64,000 nt of DNA, taken from Malassezia japonica. Its lineage: Eukaryota > Basidiomycota > Malasseziomycetes > Malasseziales > Malasseziaceae. The DNA lies in assembly GCF_029542785.1 (NCBI RefSeq), contig NC_083373.1:248001-312000 (forward strand). Direction: 5' to 3'. Under the pieces are notes generated by a model that was given only the letters and a program-made list of their open reading frames with translations, made no database searches and was not told where the DNA came from. This document shows, piece by piece, positions 43,564 to 53,172 of the stretch (the first letter of the stretch is position 1; the number at the start of each line of letters is the position of its first letter). The translations under genes were made by a program, and so were the position numbers.

Positions 43564-44548
43564 GTCCACAACGAGCTCGTAGAAAGGAAAAGTCGACGGA
43601 CGACGTAGCGGCTCGGCCACTTGTGGGGTTCCGCACCTATGCGACTCCCTCTGCCCCCTGCTGAGGTACGCATCGCGAATTGCAGATTCTGCATGCGCCC
43701 TGCAATCAGAATTGTTTTGGCCAATACGGTTGCGCGAATCTGCGAACGCCGTCGACGCAACGGGCGGCGGTCTGCACGCAGGCTTATTAAGCGCATGTAC
43801 AGGCGGCTCCACATGGCCTTCAAAAGTCGGGCACGCCCATTAGAGGGCGCGTAGCGGGCGCGTCCTGTCGCGTACCCATTACAGATTCATGCGTGGTCGT
43901 TGCGGAGACGCTTGTAGACCAGGGATTCACAAAGCCCAAGGCCGGTTTGGTTTTGGAAAACCGCGCGTTATTGAGTAGGGCGAAAAAAGGAGGCGACGGT
44001 GTAGCGGCGCTCGTTCCCGAGAAGGGATAAAACTTTTGGCGCTAGGCAGTTTCGTAGTTAGCGCCTTGCGCAGACAGGTCGGCTGCTCAATACTTTTGCT
44101 GTGCTTTCCATTTCAGTACGAACAGAAGTGACACTGTCTAGTGGTCACTCGCGGCAGCATGCTACTTTCAGCCGATCGACACAGAAATGCGCTCGGTAAC
44201 CGCGCCGGAAGAGAAGCCACCGATGCGAGCAAAAGAAGAAGAAACCAGCGCATAGCAAGCAGCAAACGGGGTAAAGAGCATAGGTGCAGCGCGTATAGGG
44301 ACTATGAGGCAGCACGAATCTAGCCTATCGTTTCATTGTGGAGTGTGGAGAAACACGCTCCTCACCGCGTAAATTGGCGCGTCGAGCTCCACCGATTTAT
44401 TTTCGTAGCGTAGATCAATGCAACGGCTTGTGTTTTTCTTACTGGTAGAGAGGAGTGAAGTGAGGTGGATTGCCTTAAACCAGGCATATCTCAATTCAGT
44501 AACGCCCTTGGAATGGGAAGGATCGGGTCCTGCTAAAAGTGGCTATGG
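43564..44548. other. 985-bp intergenic region upstream of the PalI-like gene
   Basis: This is the longest gap in the window, between the PalI-like start and the leucyl-tRNA synthetase stop. I see no supported ORF (short frames only) and no recognisable tRNA, snRNA or snoRNA boxes. It contains an imperfect 21-nt palindrome at 44128-44148 (outer arms GTGAC/GTCAC, inner CAC/GTG). It is the least explained stretch of the window. Confidence 0.6.
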
Positions 44549-47500
44549 CTACTCGACGTTGTAGAAAGCAAACGAAGGCGTACCCGGTTCGGCGCCCTCG
44601 ACGACTGTACGGTCAAATCCGTGCTTGCCCTGGAGTTCGTCCGCGTGTGCGAGTGCGTCTTTGGCGCTCTCGATATGCACGGCGCGGAAATTGAGCGTCT
44701 TCTTCAGATAGCCGCTCGAGGCCGCGAGCGTCTCCTTCTCGTTGAAAGGCAGCTGGCGGTTGAAGGCCATCTCGGCGCCGAACTCGGCGATGCGCTTCTT
44801 GAACGCCATCACGAAAGGCATCGCCTTCTTGTCCTTGAGCAGGCCGGCAGCAGCAATCTCCTCGCGCACCTTGGCGTCGTCGACCTTGCCGGTGGCAGCG
44901 TCGTAGTGCTTCTGCACCGCCTGCACGCAGGTGTCCTGCCACGCCGGGAACTCGTCGGCGACAAAGATGGACACCTCCTTGGGCTTGCGCTCGTCGTACT
45001 TGGCCTGCGGCGCGGCGCCCTTGACCTTCTTGCGGGTCACGGCGATTTCCGCGTCACGGATCGTCTTGATCGTGCCGCGGACGTAAGCAGCAGCCGCGGT
45101 CATTGCCGCGTCCTCGGGCTGGGCCGTGGGGAAGGCGGCATTGTGCACAGTGGACTCGTTGCCAAGGATGCCCTTCCAGACGTGCTCGGCAAAGTGAGGC
45201 GCAATCGGCGCAATCAGCAGCGCCTGCGTCTTGATCCAGTGCGCGATGAGATCGGCGTGCATACCAATGTCGGCGGTGGCCTCGCGGTACAGGTCACGCG
45301 ACGACTGGAGCTCGTAGAAGCCCATTTTGGTGACCTCCTTGTAGGCGGAGCGGTCGTAGGCGTCCTTGGTGGTGGCAATCGCCGTGTTGATCTCGTTGGC
45401 AAAGGTCTTGTCCCAGAACGAGTCGGTGGCGCCGGTGCGCAGCTTGCCGGCCTTGATCGCCTCCATCATGTCTGCGCACCAGTCGATGAGCGTGTGGAAG
45501 CGGAGGATGTTGGCGTTGGCGGTCTTCTCCTCAAAGTTGGCGTCCTCGATACCGTCACCCGCGTCGGCGAGCGACACACGCGAGGCATCCGCACCGAACT
45601 TCTCGACGGACTGGCGCAAAGAGAGCGAGTTGCCCGTGCTCTTGGACATCTTGGCGCCGTTAAGCATCAGGTGACCGTTTGCGCGCATCGCCTTGGGCCA
45701 CTGCTCCTCGGGGAAGAGGGCGGCGTGGTTGTAGATGCAGAAGGTCAGGTGGTTGTTGATCAGGTCCTTGCCCGACGAGCGGAGGTCCATCGGGTAGAAG
45801 TAGCGGAACTCGCGCTGGAGCTGGTCGGCCTTGGCCTTTTCGAAGCCGGCGTTCTCGGGCCAGGGGCCGTCGCTCAGGATGTAGTCCCAGACCTCGTCGG
45901 TGAGCTGCTCGGGGGTGATGCCCAGCGGACCGGTCTTGCTGCCGTCCTCGAAACCGCCCTGGAGCTGGTAGGCGACGGTGTAGTAGGCCATGTAGATCGT
46001 CGAGTCACTCAGACTCTCGACCAGGAACTGGGGGTCCCAAGGCAGCTTGGAGCCCAGACCGTAGGAGCGCGCGCACGCCCACTGGTGCAGCCACGCGAGC
46101 ACGCCCTCGAATGAGTTGCGCGTCTCGGGCTGGAAGGTGTTCATCTGCGCGAGCAGCTTCTCCGCCTGCTTCTTCCACTCCTCCTCACCGTAGTCGAGGT
46201 ACCACTGGTCGCAGAGCGCGACGACGCACTCGTCGGCGCTGCGCGAGATGATCTTGCCCTCGGGCTCGGCGTACGCAAAGGCGAGGCCTTCGGCGATCAT
46301 GTCTGCCTGCACCTTGGGCTTGGCATCTTGGACCGACTCGCCCTTGTACTTGCCGACGAGCATCTTGCCGTTGTAGAAGCCCTGCTTGTACGACACGTCC
46401 TTAGCCTCGGCGAGCGCGTTTTTGTCCTTCGGGCTCTGGACCTTGAACTGCTTCACGAGATCCTCGGCGATCATCGGCGAAAAGCCCGGCGCCTGGATGA
46501 CAGGGATCGGGTCAAAGGTGAGCCACTGGGGGTCGACCTTGTAGAACTCCGCCTTCTTGCGCAGCTCCATCAGGTTCGCCCAGTCGTCCGGTGAGTCGGA
46601 CGGGACACTGGTCACGACGCCGGTACCCTTGGTCGGCAGCACCGAGTCCATGGGCAGGACGTACACCTCGCTGTGCTCGCCGTACGGCGCCTTGATGCGC
46701 GTGCCGATCAGTGCCGAGCCCGGCACCTTGCCGAGGCAGTCGACCTTGCCGCGGTCGGACACGATCGTCTGGTAGGCAAAGTTGCGCGCGGCGCGCTCCG
46801 TGCAGATGAACACGTCCGTGTCGTTGATTGCAAACGCGCCGTACTCGATCTTGGGGCCCACGTAGCAGTTCGTCTGGCCGTACATAGTCTCGGGACGGAG
46901 CGTCGCAGCGACGAAAAAGACGCGCTTGCCCTGCAGCTTTTCGTCGAGGAGCGGCGCAGCGTCCTTGCTCCACTGCACGACCTCCATCTTGAGGCCGGTG
47001 TACTCCTGAGGGCCGAGACCCTCGCCCTCCGAGCGGTCGTGGTCCATGCACGGCTGGCCGTCCTTGGGCGAGAAGATGGTGTAGCGCTCGCCGAACTTGA
47101 TCTTGTTCATGCGGTGCAGCTTGTTAATCTGCCAGCGCACAAACGAGTCGTAGTAGGGGTTCACGTCCGTGGTGATGAACGCGCGGCGCCAGTCGATGCG
47201 CAGGCCAAACTCGTTGCAGTCGCGCTTGGCAATCGGGGGGAAATAGCGCAGCCAATGCACCGGGTCGGCAAACAGCTTGATCTCCTCGCGCGGCACGCCC
47301 GAGTTCTCCATGATCTGGAACTGGTACTTGAGGCCGGTGTTTTTGCCTGCGAGTTTGCCCTTGGTCGCCTTGTCCGCGCGCTGGGACTCTTCCGCCTCCT
47401 TCTTGGCCTCGATCTCCTGCTCGGCGTCGTACTTGGCAAAGTCCTCGCCAAAGATCTCAATCTCGCGGATGAGCTTGTCGGCCGCCGCGCGGATCGGCAT

Positions 47501-47870
47501 ACCGGTGCAGTGGAACGCCCATGGGAAGAGCGCGCGCTTGCCGCACATGCGCTCGTAGCCCGTGGCGAACTCGACCTTGGACAGGGTAAAGGCGTGTCCG
47601 AGGTGCAACGAGCCGTTCATGTAAGCGTAGGGGATCGTCGCAAAGAACTTGGGGTACTTTGCCCGGATCTCCTCCGGCGACATATCCTTCAGCTCGGCAT
47701 CGTTCGTCGGCGCGTCCACGTCAAAGACATGGTGGTCCTGCCACTCCTTCTGGTACTTTTGTTCGAGCGACCGCAGAAAGTCACGCTTCGAGGTCTGGGT
47801 CAGCACGGCAACGTACATTTTCAAGCTTAATGGGGCCTGCCGCAGGCGCCGCCGCAGGTTTCGCACTCAT
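44549..47870 (-). CDS. CDC60: Cytosolic leucyl-tRNA synthetase
   Basis: This 1099-residue class I synthetase is of the archaeal/eukaryotic type. The true start is the ATG at 47870. An 18-codon exon (MSAKPAAAPAAGPIKLEN) is joined by splicing of a 22-nt intron (47816-47795; GTACGT, branch CTGAC, CCAG) to TSKRDFLRSLEQKYQKEW. This rebuilds the family N-terminus KLENTSKRD. The HIGH motif is HLGH in YMNGSLHLGHAFT, and KMSKS is in NGAKMSKSTGNSLSL. The CP1 editing region lies between (for example TLRPETMYGQTNCYVGP, KGTGVVTSVPSDSPDDW). If the intron is kept, an ATG created across the exon-intron junction (47818) gives an in-frame alternative start MYVAVLTQTSKRD. It is divergent from MED12, 102 bp apart. 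Confidence 0.96.
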
Positions 47871-47953
47871 GACTGCTGGCGTCCAAAGAAATCGCTTGCT
47901 CAGTACTCGCAACGTCGTTTCGGCGCTCCTCGCAGAAGGAAGGGAAGAACAGT

Positions 47954-47959
47954 CACGTG
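47954..47959. promoter_or_regulatory. CACGTG box between the leucyl-tRNA synthetase and MED12 genes
   Basis: GTCACGTGCAGTGAC includes CACGTG and sits 14 nt upstream of the MED12 ATG, in the 102-bp divergent promoter. Confidence 0.5.
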
Positions 47960-47972
47960 CAGTGACTCCACC

Positions 47973-50900
47973 ATGGAGGGCTCCGCGGCGCTTGCGGCGT
48001 ATGTGCTCGCGCCGCCGGCGTGGCGCCCGCCGCTGCATCGAGACGCCGACCTGGGCTATCCGGGCGTGCACGCGCCGGGAAATGTGGTGCTCACGCCGAA
48101 TGCGATGCAGCATGGATTTACGACCCCGCCGATGGTCGCCAACGAATGCGCGTCTGTGCACGAACAGGTGTACGACCGCCTCGCACGGCCCCCCACGCTC
48201 GCGCTGCTCAACGCGCTCTTTGACGGGGTACGCGAGGCACGGAGGGGGGCGTACCCCGGCACGATCGACGCGCCCGCATTCCAGCTGCCGCCCCGCGTCA
48301 CACTCAACGACAGCAAGCTCGAGATGTACGTCCGTGCGCTAGCCGATCCGACGATCGCGCTCGGAAAGCTCGCACGCAGCGTCCCGTATGGGTTCCGCGG
48401 CGAGCGGATCCTCACGATGCTGTGGCACGGCGACGGAAACCAGAGCGTCGCGGTGCCGCGCGCACTTTGGTTCATTCACGCGGTCGGCGCAAACGAGTCG
48501 CAGCTGGGGCGCCGCACCGTCGCACAGTACACGCAGGAGTGGACGTCCACCGTGCTCACATGGGCCACCGAGCAGATACACGCGCTGCCGTCGTCCGAGG
48601 AGGAGCATTGGGTGAAAAAGTGGTCGTATAGCCTCACACTGATCCACGCGATGCGGGCCGACGGGCTGATCGACGAGTACGCATACCTCGCGTGGATCGT
48701 CGCACAGCTCCACGAGGTCCAGACAAATGCGCGCGTGTGCCTCCTGCAGCTCGCAGAGGGCGCGCTGCCCGCGATCCTCGGCCGCGCCGCGCTCGCCATC
48801 GGCTTGCTCGGAGCGCTCACCGCGCCCGGGCGCCCGCCGTGGCTTGCCGCGCACGAGTCGGCGCTCGTCGCAAAGAGCTACGAGCTGGAGCCGGACGCGT
48901 TTGTCGGCGTGCACCTCGCGCGCATCCCGTGTGCGGTGCCGCAGGCGGCGCGCAGCGACGTCCTCGCCAGTGCCTTGGCCCCGCTCCTGTGCACCCCGGT
49001 CGAGACGCCGGCGTTTGACGCATGCGCGATCCACCTTTTAGATACGTCGCGCGACGATATGCACACGCTCTTTCTGCGCTACTTTCTCCCGCCAGGCGCG
49101 CCGCCGGATGTCGAGCACCGCATCTGGCTCCTGCTTACCTGGGCATGCACGCAAGAGCGCGATGCGCCGGGCCGCATCTACCTCGCCGCAGCGCTCCTGC
49201 AGCATGTGCACGAGTGCCAGGCCGGGCGCTTGATCCTGCGCGACGGGCGGCGCGTCGCCTGCACCTGGACGCCCTTTACGCTCTTTGACGTGATTGCACG
49301 ATGGGTCGACACGGTCGACGGCGTGCAGGGCGGGCACGCATGCCCGATGGGCAACGTCCTGCGCGCGGTGAGCACCACCGACATGGCGCGCCTGCTCGGC
49401 GCGCTGTGCCGCCTCGAGCTCTTTTCGTTTGCGCGCTTTCTCCAGCGCCTGTACGCCCGCGGTATCCTGCGCTCGGGGCCGGATACGCAGCGCACACAGC
49501 GCCATCGCCAAGGGCTCCACGCGCGTGTATTCCGCGCGATGCCGGTGCACCACGTCTCGGAAAACATCCGCACGCAGCGCCGCGTCGCCATCTACGGCGC
49601 ACGGTCCGCCGAGTCGTACGAAGAGGCGACCGAGCGCCGCGCCGTGCGCGAGATGGCCAAGGCGTGCACGGTGCTCGGGCACGACGACGTAGCCTCGGGC
49701 ACGCCGCTCGGCACACGCCCGTCGCCCGCCGTGTCGCCCCGCCTGCACGCGGCGCCACTCAGCGCACCACCGCCGCCCGAGCTCGCATTGCCAAGCGAGG
49801 CGTACGACTCGACGTCAATCGCTGATGCGTTTGGCTTGCAGTCGGCGATGCCGCACCTTTATATTGCCTCGCCGTACGTCCAGGAGCGCGTATTGGCACG
49901 CCTTCTGCCAGCGCTGCAGGACGACGCGGTGCGCGCGCCGAGTGCCGACGAGTTTGCGCGCCTCGCGACCGTCCTCACGTCGCTCGACGCGATGCCGGCG
50001 CTCGGCGAGGTATGCATCTCCCTGCTCGACCGCCACGTCGAGACGCCGTGCGTCGTGAGCGTGTGCCACACCGTCACGGCGCATGCGCGCGTCTTTTGTG
50101 CGCTGCGCCTGTCGAATGCCTTAGCCGAGCGCCTGGCGCCGTACGCGGTGCACGACGCGTCGGCGAGCATGGGCATGCGCGTCGTCCCGGCGCAAGGGCG
50201 CACGATGGCCGTGCAAGCGGCGCGTGTCGCCCTCGCTGCGATGGCCAACGAGCCGCCGCCGACGCTCCCGGAAGCGCAGGCGCCGTCGGCAGACGCGCTC
50301 AGCGCGTCGCAGGGCCCGACGGCGGCACTCTTTGCTGCACATGGCCTCGATGCGGCCAGCGAGGCGCTCCTCGCGGCCGTGCCGCTCGCCGAGGCGCCGG
50401 GCGCCGTGTGGCACCATGCGCTCGCCTTCCTCAGCGCGCCGCACGCCGTGCCTCCGCCGCCGGCCGTCGTGGGGTACATTGCCGCCCTTGCCGGTGCGGC
50501 GGGCGTCCGCCTGCCGATCTCGGCGTGGATGCGCGACGCGTACGCCTTGCACGGCGGCGCACCGCGTGCGCAGTCCAGTGCCTGGACGGGGCTCGTGGCG
50601 GGGCTCTTGCGCTACGGGCACGTCGACGCGGACGAAGTGCTGCGTGTCCTGTGCGCGTTTGCGCCGCATGCCACGCCGCAGGACGCACACTTTGAGCCGT
50701 GCCTCGCGCTGAGCGATGCGCTGCTGTGCACGACATCGGTGCCGCACTCGCCGTGCAGCCTGCCGGTGCTCGGCGCAGGGGCGTGGTACGATCTGAGTCT
50801 GTTGCGCTACCACTATGTGCACACCGATGCGCTGCTGCCGTGGCTCCTCGCGGTGCGCACCGCACCGCCGCTACAGACGTCGCTTGCGCCCCATACCAAG

Positions 50901-52094
50901 TGGCTGCAGACGCAGTGGCACACGCACCCCGCGGCATTTGTGCGCGGCGCGGTCCATGCGCCGGCCGACGAGGTGCTGGCGATCGTGCGCGAGTACGACC
51001 CGGAGACGGTGCCGTGCAATCCAAAAGACGCCACAAGCGTCGCCCAGGCGCTGGCCAAGGCGGGCCCCTGGGCAGGGACATGGGCGCTGGCGGAGCTGCA
51101 CTGCGTCTTGGCCGGTGCGCCGCACGCCGAACTCGAGGGCCTCGCCGAGGCGCTGCTCGACGTGCTGCTGCCGCCGGCGGCCGCGTGTGCGGGCGCGCCG
51201 CTCGACGAGCTGTTGACGATGGGCGTGCCGGACGGATTTCTGGAGCGCCTCGCCGCCGCGGCGCTCCGGCGGTGGGTCAAGGGCGTGCCGAACGCGGTGC
51301 ACGCATTGGCACGCCTTGCGCAGACATGTACGAGTCCGCTCGCCTGCGATGCGGCGCCCGAAGCGATGCGCCGTGTCCACGCTGGCCTCGAGCGCGATGC
51401 CGAGGCCGTTCGGGCCGCCAAGCCCGAGTCGGCTGCCGACGGCGCAGCGAACCCGCCCGTGCTCCCTGCTGCGCGCAGCGATACCCCCGATACCCCCCTG
51501 CTGCTCGAGCACCTCGCCGTGCTGCTCTTTCTCCTGCGCACGACATTCTGCACCGGCGATGCGCCGCAGCTGATCGAGCTGCTCGCCCCCCTCCTCACGC
51601 TTGCCGAGGACGCGCTACACGACCCTGCGCCCCTCGCCGGCTCCTCGGAGCCGCTCTGGACGCTGCTGGCCGACGTCATTGCACAGGTCCAGCACGCCGC
51701 CCAGCCCCACGCGCTCGAGGCGTGGCTACGTACGTCGCCCGCTGCCGCGGCGCCGCTCGCGCGCCTCGTGCGCTGCACTGACCCCACGACGGCGCTCGCC
51801 GAGGCGTGGTCGCGTCTCGACGCGGTGCTTGTCCCGCCTCCGCCGCCCTCGCGCGATCCGTGGGCGTGGCCGCTGCAGAACGGCGCCCCCCTTCCCCTGG
51901 AGGCGGTGCACACACGCAAGACGCGCGATACCGAGCTGCATACGGCCGCGCGTGCGGCGCCCGCCCCGTGGCTCTCGTCCGAGCAGACCTATGGCGACCA
52001 GGACAGTGTCCCGCTTGGGGCGAGTGCGCGCCGTGCAAAGCGCCGGCGGCCTAGTCTCTCGCCAGTGCAAGAGAAGCGTATGCGTCCATTGTAA
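47973..52094 (+). CDS. MED12: Mediator complex kinase-module subunit Med12 (Srb8)
   Basis: This 1373-residue, single-exon protein starts in a good context (CCACCATGG). The N-terminal block has the Med12 hallmark [19 protein letters not shown] and [15 protein letters not shown]. The conserved [42 protein letters not shown] and [14 protein letters not shown] follow near residues 100-170. The rest is Ala/Leu-rich helical sequence. Med12 connects Cdk8-cyclin C to Mediator and modulates transcription. The TAA (52092-52094) directly abuts the convergent ARPC4 stop. The high Ala/Arg/Pro content also leaves long antisense frames, which I ignored. Confidence 0.88.
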   Translation: MEGSAALAAYVLAPPAWRPPLHRDADLGYPGVHAPGNVVLTPNAMQHGFTTPPMVANECASVHEQVYDRLARPPTLALLNALFDGVREARRGAYPGTIDAPAFQLPPRVTLNDSKLEMYVRALADPTIALGKLARSVPYGFRGERILTMLWHGDGNQSVAVPRALWFIHAVGANESQLGRRTVAQYTQEWTSTVLTWATEQIHALPSSEEEHWVKKWSYSLTLIHAMRADGLIDEYAYLAWIVAQLHEVQTNARVCLLQLAEGALPAILGRAALAIGLLGALTAPGRPPWLAAHESALVAKSYELEPDAFVGVHLARIPCAVPQAARSDVLASALAPLLCTPVETPAFDACAIHLLDTSRDDMHTLFLRYFLPPGAPPDVEHRIWLLLTWACTQERDAPGRIYLAAALLQHVHECQAGRLILRDGRRVACTWTPFTLFDVIARWVDTVDGVQGGHACPMGNVLRAVSTTDMARLLGALCRLELFSFARFLQRLYARGILRSGPDTQRTQRHRQGLHARVFRAMPVHHVSENIRTQRRVAIYGARSAESYEEATERRAVREMAKACTVLGHDDVASGTPLGTRPSPAVSPRLHAAPLSAPPPPELALPSEAYDSTSIADAFGLQSAMPHLYIASPYVQERVLARLLPALQDDAVRAPSADEFARLATVLTSLDAMPALGEVCISLLDRHVETPCVVSVCHTVTAHARVFCALRLSNALAERLAPYAVHDASASMGMRVVPAQGRTMAVQAARVALAAMANEPPPTLPEAQAPSADALSASQGPTAALFAAHGLDAASEALLAAVPLAEAPGAVWHHALAFLSAPHAVPPPPAVVGYIAALAGAAGVRLPISAWMRDAYALHGGAPRAQSSAWTGLVAGLLRYGHVDADEVLRVLCAFAPHATPQDAHFEPCLALSDALLCTTSVPHSPCSLPVLGAGAWYDLSLLRYHYVHTDALLPWLLAVRTAPPLQTSLAPHTKWLQTQWHTHPAAFVRGAVHAPADEVLAIVREYDPETVPCNPKDATSVAQALAKAGPWAGTWALAELHCVLAGAPHAELEGLAEALLDVLLPPAAACAGAPLDELLTMGVPDGFLERLAAAALRRWVKGVPNAVHALARLAQTCTSPLACDAAPEAMRRVHAGLERDAEAVRAAKPESAADGAANPPVLPAARSDTPDTPLLLEHLAVLLFLLRTTFCTGDAPQLIELLAPLLTLAEDALHDPAPLAGSSEPLWTLLADVIAQVQHAAQPHALEAWLRTSPAAAAPLARLVRCTDPTTALAEAWSRLDAVLVPPPPPSRDPWAWPLQNGAPLPLEAVHTRKTRDTELHTAARAAPAPWLSSEQTYGDQDSVPLGASARRAKRRRPSLSPVQEKRMRPL

Positions 52095-52649
52095 TCAAAA
52101 CTGCGTTAGCCGTAGGACGTACAGTGCCTAGATACGACTCCGCCACGATACGTGCACGGGCGTTGAGCGAGAGCTTCATCTCGCTGATTTCCTTGTCGAC
52201 CTCCTCCATGAACTGGATGACAAAGTCGACGAGCTTGTGCTTGAGCATCGACGCGGTGTGCGTGTTGGTGATCAGGAACGAGATATCGTAGCCCGGGATC
52301 GGTTTCCGCCGCAGCACAACAAAGTTCTCGGCGCGCTGCATCATGAAGCGCGTAAACTTGTGTGCAAGGATATGCTCGATCTCGTCCGCCTGTTTGATCT
52401 TGATGCTCAGACGCACACTGTTCACCGCCGGCTCAATCAGCACGACCTCGTGCTCGTTCCGGCTGATGGTCAGCGGCGCAAGGACCACCTCGGGCGTCGT
52501 CTGCGCCTCGATTTCGGGGATATTGTGGCGCTCGACGACCTGCGACGCAAAGTCCTCCAGCGTCAGCGCAGCAGTGAGCGACGCGCGCACGCACTCCAGG
52601 TACGGCCGCAATGTATTCGACTGGGTCAGTGCACCCCGCAACGTACCAT
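52095..52649 (-). CDS. ARC19: ARP2/3 complex 20-kDa subunit (ARPC4), with ATG-only first coding exon and a one-residue last exon
   Basis: The spliced protein is 168 residues, the same size as animal ARPC4. The first coding exon is ATG alone (52649-52647, context CCACCATGG). A 26-nt intron (52646-52621; GTACGT, branch CTGAC) leads to [33 protein letters not shown]. The body is highly conserved (VTISRNE-like [59 protein letters not shown]). A 22-nt intron (52122-52101; GTACGT, branch CTAAC) joins SYLGT to TTT-TGA, giving the family's C-terminal Phe. Reading through either intron gives longer but wrong ends. It nucleates branched actin at endocytic patches. Confidence 0.95.
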
Positions 52650-53172
52650 GGTGGGGAGATGATTCGGCCGACGGGACGTCGCGGCGGTGGATCTCCATCG
52701 GCCGAGGAGGGTCGGTGGTGGTGAGCAGGGGAATGGCGAGCGCCGGCAGCGCCGGGCTATGCATGGTGTATGTGGTCCAAGGCGCTTATGAGCCGCATAG
52801 GCTACCGCACGGCATGACACGATTTGGGCCTTGACGGCACCATCACCACCAACACCAACACCAACACTACGACCACCCCCACGACCCATGCTCCCTACGC
52901 TCAATCATCCTGCATTGCTAGCTACACACACTCCATAGTCGATCCCCTCTTCATCACGTCCTCCTGACCCTCTTCGCCTCGGGACGGAATTTCTCGCCGG
53001 CTGCGCGCCGCCCACTTGCGGCCGAGAGGCTGGTTGGCTGGTAGCGAACGCACCGCACCCGATGGCGAGCAGCGCATATCCACGTGGGATTCGCCGCCCC
53101 CGGTGCCGAAATTCGAGTCGCCGCAGTGCAACGCCTTGCCCTGTAGCCGCCGCGCCTGCGTTGGCAACGGAT
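52650..53172. other. 523-bp divergent promoter region ARPC4/CHD1
   Basis: This holds the divergent upstream regions of ARPC4 and CHD1, CACGTG at 53081-53086, and an ACCACC/ACACCA-rich microsatellite at 52838-52890. No ORF with support was seen; the frames here are shadows or the false upstream extension of ARPC4. Confidence 0.65.
52838..52890 (+). repeat. Imperfect (ACC/ACACCA)n microsatellite
   Basis: The stretch is nearly free of G on the + strand and consists of CACCA-type units. It is non-coding and lies in the promoter region between ARPC4 and CHD1. Confidence 0.7.

Noticed and set aside
44141..44323. 60-codon plus-strand frame in the long gap
   Set aside because: Not an informative composition, no homology signal and no splice signals around it.
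43864..44548. tRNA, snRNA or snoRNA gene in the long gap
   Set aside because: No A/B box pair, no snoRNA C/D or H/ACA arrangement and no snRNA core that I can recognise by eye.
47866..47870. Unspliced leucyl-tRNA synthetase start at a GTG (47866)
   Set aside because: It is not an ATG. Splicing from the ATG at 47870 restores the conserved KLENTSKRD.
52650..52764. Upstream ARPC4 extension ([14 protein letters not shown]...)
   Set aside because: It is not part of the family. The ATG at 52649 followed by an intron gives the exact conserved N-terminus.
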